Assembly: GCF_024756275.1 (NCBI RefSeq)
Contig: NZ_JANUGQ010000005.1
Span: 124,001-188,000 of the forward strand
Direction of reading: 5' to 3'
Source of the DNA: Streptomyces pyxinae
Lineage (GTDB): Bacteria > Actinomycetota > Actinomycetes > Streptomycetales > Streptomycetaceae
Length of the DNA: 64,000 bases
The translations under genes were made by a program, and so were the position numbers. Within the stretch, counting starts at the first letter, position 1. Each line of letters opens with the position of its first letter. The notes under the pieces were generated by a model. It did not search any database and was not told where the DNA came from. It saw nothing but the letters and a program-made list of their open reading frames with translations. This document shows, piece after piece, positions 60,305-64,000 of this stretch.

Positions 60305-63300
60305 ATGACCTCCCCCACCTTCCCCGCCTCATCCGCCTTCTCCGCCCCGTCCTCCCCGTCCACCTCACTCACCCCGCCCACCTCGTCCTCTTCACCCGCG
60401 CACGGCGCGGCGGTGCCGGTCGCGATCGTCGGCATGGCGGTCCTGCTGCCCGGCGCCCCCGACCTGGACACCTACTGGACGAATCTGCGGGACGGCGTGG
60501 ACGCCGTCACCGAGGTGCCACCGGACCGCTGGGACGCCGCCTACTACCGGCCCTACGAGGCGGCCGACCGCTCCGCCGACCACATCTACTGCCGCCGCGG
60601 CGGATTCGTGGACGGCTTCACCGAGGTGGACGCCGCCGGGCTCGGCATCATGCCGGCGGCCGTCCCGGACACCGAACCCGACCAGCTGCTCGCGCTCACC
60701 GTCGCCGCCCGCGCCCTGGCCGACGCGGGCGGCGAGGACCGGCTGCCGCCCCGCGACCGGGTCGGCGTCGTCCTCGGCCGGGGCGGCTACCTCACCCCGG
60801 GCCTGGTTCGGCTCGACCAACGCGTACGCACCGCACATCAGTTGACCCGTACCCTCGGGGAGATCCTGCCCGGCCTGGGCGCCGACTGGCTCGCCCGGGT
60901 CCGGGAGGCGTTCACCTCGGCCCTCGGGCCCGAGCGGCCGGAGGCGGCCATCGGCCTGGTCCCGAACCTGGCCGCCTCCCGCATCGCCAACCGGCTCGAC
61001 CTGCGCGGCCCCGCGTACACGGTCGACGCCGCCTGCGCCTCCTCGCTGGTCGCGGTCGACCACGCGGTGGCCCAACTCACGCAGGGGCGCTGCGACATGG
61101 TGCTCGCCGGGGGAGTGCACCACTGCCATGACATCACCCTCTGGTCGGTCTTCGCCCAGCTGCGCGCCCTCTCACCGACCGACCGCATCCGCCCCTTCCA
61201 CGCGGAGGCCGACGGCATCCTCGTCGGCGAGGGCACCGGTGTGGTGGTGCTCAAACGCCTCACGGACGCCGAACGCGACGGCGACCGGGTGTACGCGGTG
61301 ATCCGGGGCACCGGTGTCGCCGGCGACGGCCGGTCCTCCGGCCTGATGCACCCCGACTCCGGGGGCCAGGCCCGCGCCGTCCGCCAGGCCTGGGACGCCG
61401 CCGGGATCGACCCGCGCGCCACGGGCTCCGTAGGTCTCCTGGAGGCTCACGGCACCGCCACCCCCGCCGGGGACGCGGCCGAACTGGCCACATTGGCCGA
61501 GGTGTTCGGGCCCCGGCGTGGCGGTGCCGACCGGGCCGTCATCGGCAGCGTCAAGTCGATGATCGGCCACTGCATGCCCGCCGCCGGTGTCGCATCCCTC
61601 GTCAAGGCGGCCCTGGCCACGCACCACGCCACCCTGCTGCCCACACTCCACTGCGACACCCCGCACCCCGACCTGGACCGCACCCGCTTCAGCCCGCTGG
61701 CCGCCTCCGTGCCCTGGGACGCCCCGCTGCGCCGCGCCGCCGTAAACGCCTTCGGGTTCGGCGGCATCAACGCCCATGTCGTCCTCGAAGAGGCGCCGGC
61801 GCGCCGCTCCAAGCACCACGCGGCGCCCCGCCCCGGGCTCCACATGGCACCCGTCCCCGCCCCGGTCGTCGCCGTCGCCACGCCCGCCGGCCGGGCGCCC
61901 GTTCCCGCCGCCGACACGCCGGTCCCCGCCGCCGGGGAGGCCATCGCCCCGGCAGCGGCGGTCCCGGCCCGGAACACCGGCACCGCGACGTCCGTGCGCG
62001 AACCGGAGCGGGTCCTGCGGCTGACCGCCGCCACCCCCGCCGCGCTGGCCCGGCTCCTCGACGCGGACGACAGCGCGTTGCGGGCCAGGGCGAGCGCGGA
62101 CAGCGCATCCGGGACGCCGGGCGCCGGAGGAGCCGGCGGCACGGCGGGCTCCGCCCCCGGCCCGGTGCGGCTCGCCGTCGTCGCTCCCGACGCGCGGCGG
62201 ATCGCGCTGGCCCGCCGCGTCGTCCCCCAGGGACGCCCCTGGCGCGGGCGGAGCGATGTGTGGTTCGCCCCGAGCCCGCTCCTCGGGCGGGCCGGCGGCG
62301 GCAGGCTGGCGTTCCTCTTCCCCGGGCTCGACGCCGAGACGGCCTCCGGCGCCGACGAGGTCGCCGCCCACTACGGCCTGCGCCCGCCCGGCCCCGCGCC
62401 CGCCGGCGATGTCGCCCGCCACGGCCTGGGCGTGCTCCGGGTCGCGCGCGTCCTCGACACGGCCCTGCGGGCCGAGGGCATCCACCCCGACGGCCTGGCC
62501 GGGCACAGTGTCGGGGAGTGGGCGGCCATGATCTCCGGCGGGATCTTCGCCGCCGACGCGGCGGACGCCGTCCTCTCCGCCTTCGACCCGGACGCGTTCC
62601 GGGTGCCCGGCGTCGTCTTCGCCGCGCTCGGCGCCTCCGCCGCGTACGCGCGGCAGGCGCTCGCGTCACACCGGGGTGTCGTCCTGTCCCACGACAACTC
62701 GCCCGGCCAGTCGATGGTCTGCGGTCCCGAACCGGCGATCCTCGCCCTGCTCTCCGAGGTGCGCGCCGACGGCGTCATCTGCCAGGTGCTGCCGTTCCGT
62801 TCGGGCTTCCACACCCCGATGCTCGCGCCCTACCTGGAACCCCTGGCCGCGGGCGTCCGGGAGACCGGCATCCACCCCGCGCGGACCCCCGTGTGGTCGG
62901 GTACCACCGCCGGACCCTTCCCGGGGGAGCCCGCCGAGGTCCGGGCCCTGTTCGTGCGGCACCTGCTGGAGCCCGTACGGTTCAGGCAGCTGACGGAGTC
63001 GCTGTACGGGGCCGGATTCCGCGCCTTCGTACAGGTCGGCGCCGGCGGTCTCACCTCCCTGGTGGACGACACCTTGCGCGGCCGCGACCACCTCTCCGTC
63101 GTCGCTGACCACCCCCGCAACGGCGGGCTCGGCCAACTGCTGCGCGTCCGCACCGCGTTGTGGACCGAGGGGTACGAGCCGGCCCCGCGCGCCCGTACGC
63201 GCCCGGCCGCCGCACCGACCGTACGGGCACCGGAAGCGGCTCCGGCCGAGTCGACGGAGCCACCGGGGCGCGGCCCCCGTACGGCACCGGCGGGGACCGG

Positions 63301-64000
63301 GCCCGAGGAGCCGGCCGCACCGGTGCCCCGCAGGTCCGCCCCGGTCCGGCTCCAGTTGGGCGGCGCCCTGCTCTCCCTCGACCGGGGCCTGCGCGACACA
63401 CTCCGCACCGAACTGGCCACCGCCACCGCCGGCGCGGCCCCGCAGCCGGCCGCCTCCGCCCCGCTCGCCCGCTTCCACGACCGCCATCCGCTGGCCGCCG
63501 AGGTCGACGCCCTCCTCAGCGACACCGCCCACGCCGTCGGCGCCGTGCTCGACGCGGCCGGCCCGGGGGAGCACCGCAGCACTCTGCGGGTCTCCGTGGA
63601 GACCATGCCCTATCTGCTCGACCACTGCTTCTTCCCGCAGCGCCCCGGCTGGCCCGAACCGGCCGACCGGCACCCGGTGGTGCCCGCCACCACGGTGGTG
63701 CACCATCTCGCCGCCGCCGCCGCGCGCCGCGCCGCACCGGGCCACCAGGTGATCGCCGTGCGCGACCTGCGCCTGGAGAAGTGGGTGACCGCCCTGCCCC
63801 CGGAGGACGTGACCGTCACCGCGCGCCGCCGCCCCGACGGACAGTACGACGTCGGCTTCGGCGCCTACGCCCGCGCGGTCGTCGAGACGGCCCCCGGCTT
63901 CCCGGCCCCGCCGGGGCGAGGGGACCCCGCTCGGGAAGACGAAACGGAGGAACCCTGCGCCCTGCCCGCGCACCGGCTGTACACGGATCGCTGGATGTTC
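60305..64000 (+). CDS. second PUFA-synthase-like PKS subunit: KS, AT, dehydratase-like (3' truncated)
   Basis: The gene begins one base after the first PKS stop and is open to the window end (1232 codons seen). After a Ser/Pro-rich start the ketosynthase runs from about residue 39 to 480, with Cys244 (DAACASS), His382 (LEAHGTA) and His422 (GHCMPAAG), so it looks catalytic and not merely a chain-length factor. The acyltransferase domain (about 660-960) has Ser735 in GHSVGE and His836 in GFHTPM. A region near residue 1100 has LLDHCFF, RPGW and HPVVPATTVV, like the hot-dog dehydratases of PUFA and enediyne PKSs. The layout resembles PfaB/PfaC parts fused. More domains may follow outside the window. 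Confidence 0.88.
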   Translation, partial: MTSPTFPASSAFSAPSSPSTSLTPPTSSSSPAHGAAVPVAIVGMAVLLPGAPDLDTYWTNLRDGVDAVTEVPPDRWDAAYYRPYEAADRSADHIYCRRGGFVDGFTEVDAAGLGIMPAAVPDTEPDQLLALTVAARALADAGGEDRLPPRDRVGVVLGRGGYLTPGLVRLDQRVRTAHQLTRTLGEILPGLGADWLARVREAFTSALGPERPEAAIGLVPNLAASRIANRLDLRGPAYTVDAACASSLVAVDHAVAQLTQGRCDMVLAGGVHHCHDITLWSVFAQLRALSPTDRIRPFHAEADGILVGEGTGVVVLKRLTDAERDGDRVYAVIRGTGVAGDGRSSGLMHPDSGGQARAVRQAWDAAGIDPRATGSVGLLEAHGTATPAGDAAELATLAEVFGPRRGGADRAVIGSVKSMIGHCMPAAGVASLVKAALATHHATLLPTLHCDTPHPDLDRTRFSPLAASVPWDAPLRRAAVNAFGFGGINAHVVLEEAPARRSKHHAAPRPGLHMAPVPAPVVAVATPAGRAPVPAADTPVPAAGEAIAPAAAVPARNTGTATSVREPERVLRLTAATPAALARLLDADDSALRARASADSASGTPGAGGAGGTAGSAPGPVRLAVVAPDARRIALARRVVPQGRPWRGRSDVWFAPSPLLGRAGGGRLAFLFPGLDAETASGADEVAAHYGLRPPGPAPAGDVARHGLGVLRVARVLDTALRAEGIHPDGLAGHSVGEWAAMISGGIFAADAADAVLSAFDPDAFRVPGVVFAALGASAAYARQALASHRGVVLSHDNSPGQSMVCGPEPAILALLSEVRADGVICQVLPFRSGFHTPMLAPYLEPLAAGVRETGIHPARTPVWSGTTAGPFPGEPAEVRALFVRHLLEPVRFRQLTESLYGAGFRAFVQVGAGGLTSLVDDTLRGRDHLSVVADHPRNGGLGQLLRVRTALWTEGYEPAPRARTRPAAAPTVRAPEAAPAESTEPPGRGPRTAPAGTGPEEPAAPVPRRSAPVRLQLGGALLSLDRGLRDTLRTELATATAGAAPQPAASAPLARFHDRHPLAAEVDALLSDTAHAVGAVLDAAGPGEHRSTLRVSVETMPYLLDHCFFPQRPGWPEPADRHPVVPATTVVHHLAAAAARRAAPGHQVIAVRDLRLEKWVTALPPEDVTVTARRRPDGQYDVGFGAYARAVVETAPGFPAPPGRGDPAREDETEEPCALPAHRLYTDRWMF

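Overview
The window reads as a piece of a Streptomyces (or very close actinomycete) chromosome. GC is uniformly very high, third codon positions are almost all G or C, adjacent genes overlap through ATGA/GTGA, a TTA leucine codon appears in a single regulatory gene, and the gene families (LAL/LuxR regulator, streptogrisin-type protease, Mce operon, actinobacterial leader peptide, modular-type PKS) fit that group. I saw no IS element, integrase, CRISPR array or tRNA gene.

Region 1 (1-11.6 kb) is mostly housekeeping: the 3' end of an acyl-CoA dehydrogenase, glutathione peroxidase with a 50-residue membrane protein, a small DUF6011 protein, acyl-CoA thioesterase II, a Ski2/Mtr4-like helicase, a membrane DUF457 protein, a Tat-exported GH109-type oxidoreductase, and a MarR regulator divergent from an ABC exporter. 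A decayed tail of a D-lactate dehydrogenase lies behind the MarR gene.

Region 2 (11.6-17.7 kb) is a sulfonate-utilisation operon (leader peptide, permease, ATPase, binding lipoprotein, SsuD-type monooxygenase, then an FAD monooxygenase) followed by a YjbQ protein. Region 3 (17.9-26.1 kb) holds a deletion scar joining an AraC-regulator fragment to the tail of a FecCD siderophore permease, a C39-like peptidase, a secreted S1 protease, a TTA-containing LAL regulator and a PucR-type regulator.

Region 4 (26.1-52.9 kb) is the most distinctive part. A 17-gene run of about 17 kb starts with a secreted DUF6801-like protein and continues through an Mce lipid-transport system (Mkl ATPase, two YrbE permeases, MceA-F), four Mce-associated proteins arranged A-B-A'-B', a lipoprotein, a DUF5819 protein and an HTTM membrane protein, ending at a perfect 17-bp hairpin. 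Next to it are three more DUF6801 proteins, one of which carries a WxL-like C-terminus and sits beside a DUF916 (WxL-partner) gene, plus a universal stress protein, a class III cyclase and a secreted lipase. Three promoters here share a TAC-N5-AGTA element running into the -10 box, and a fourth has a looser version, so I infer a cell-surface lipid acquisition or remodelling regulon.

Region 5 (53-64 kb) begins a PUFA-synthase-like type I PKS locus: a 2434-residue protein (two nitronate-monooxygenase-like domains, KS, AT, one ACP, KR) and a second protein (KS, AT, dehydratase-like) that runs off the end of the window.
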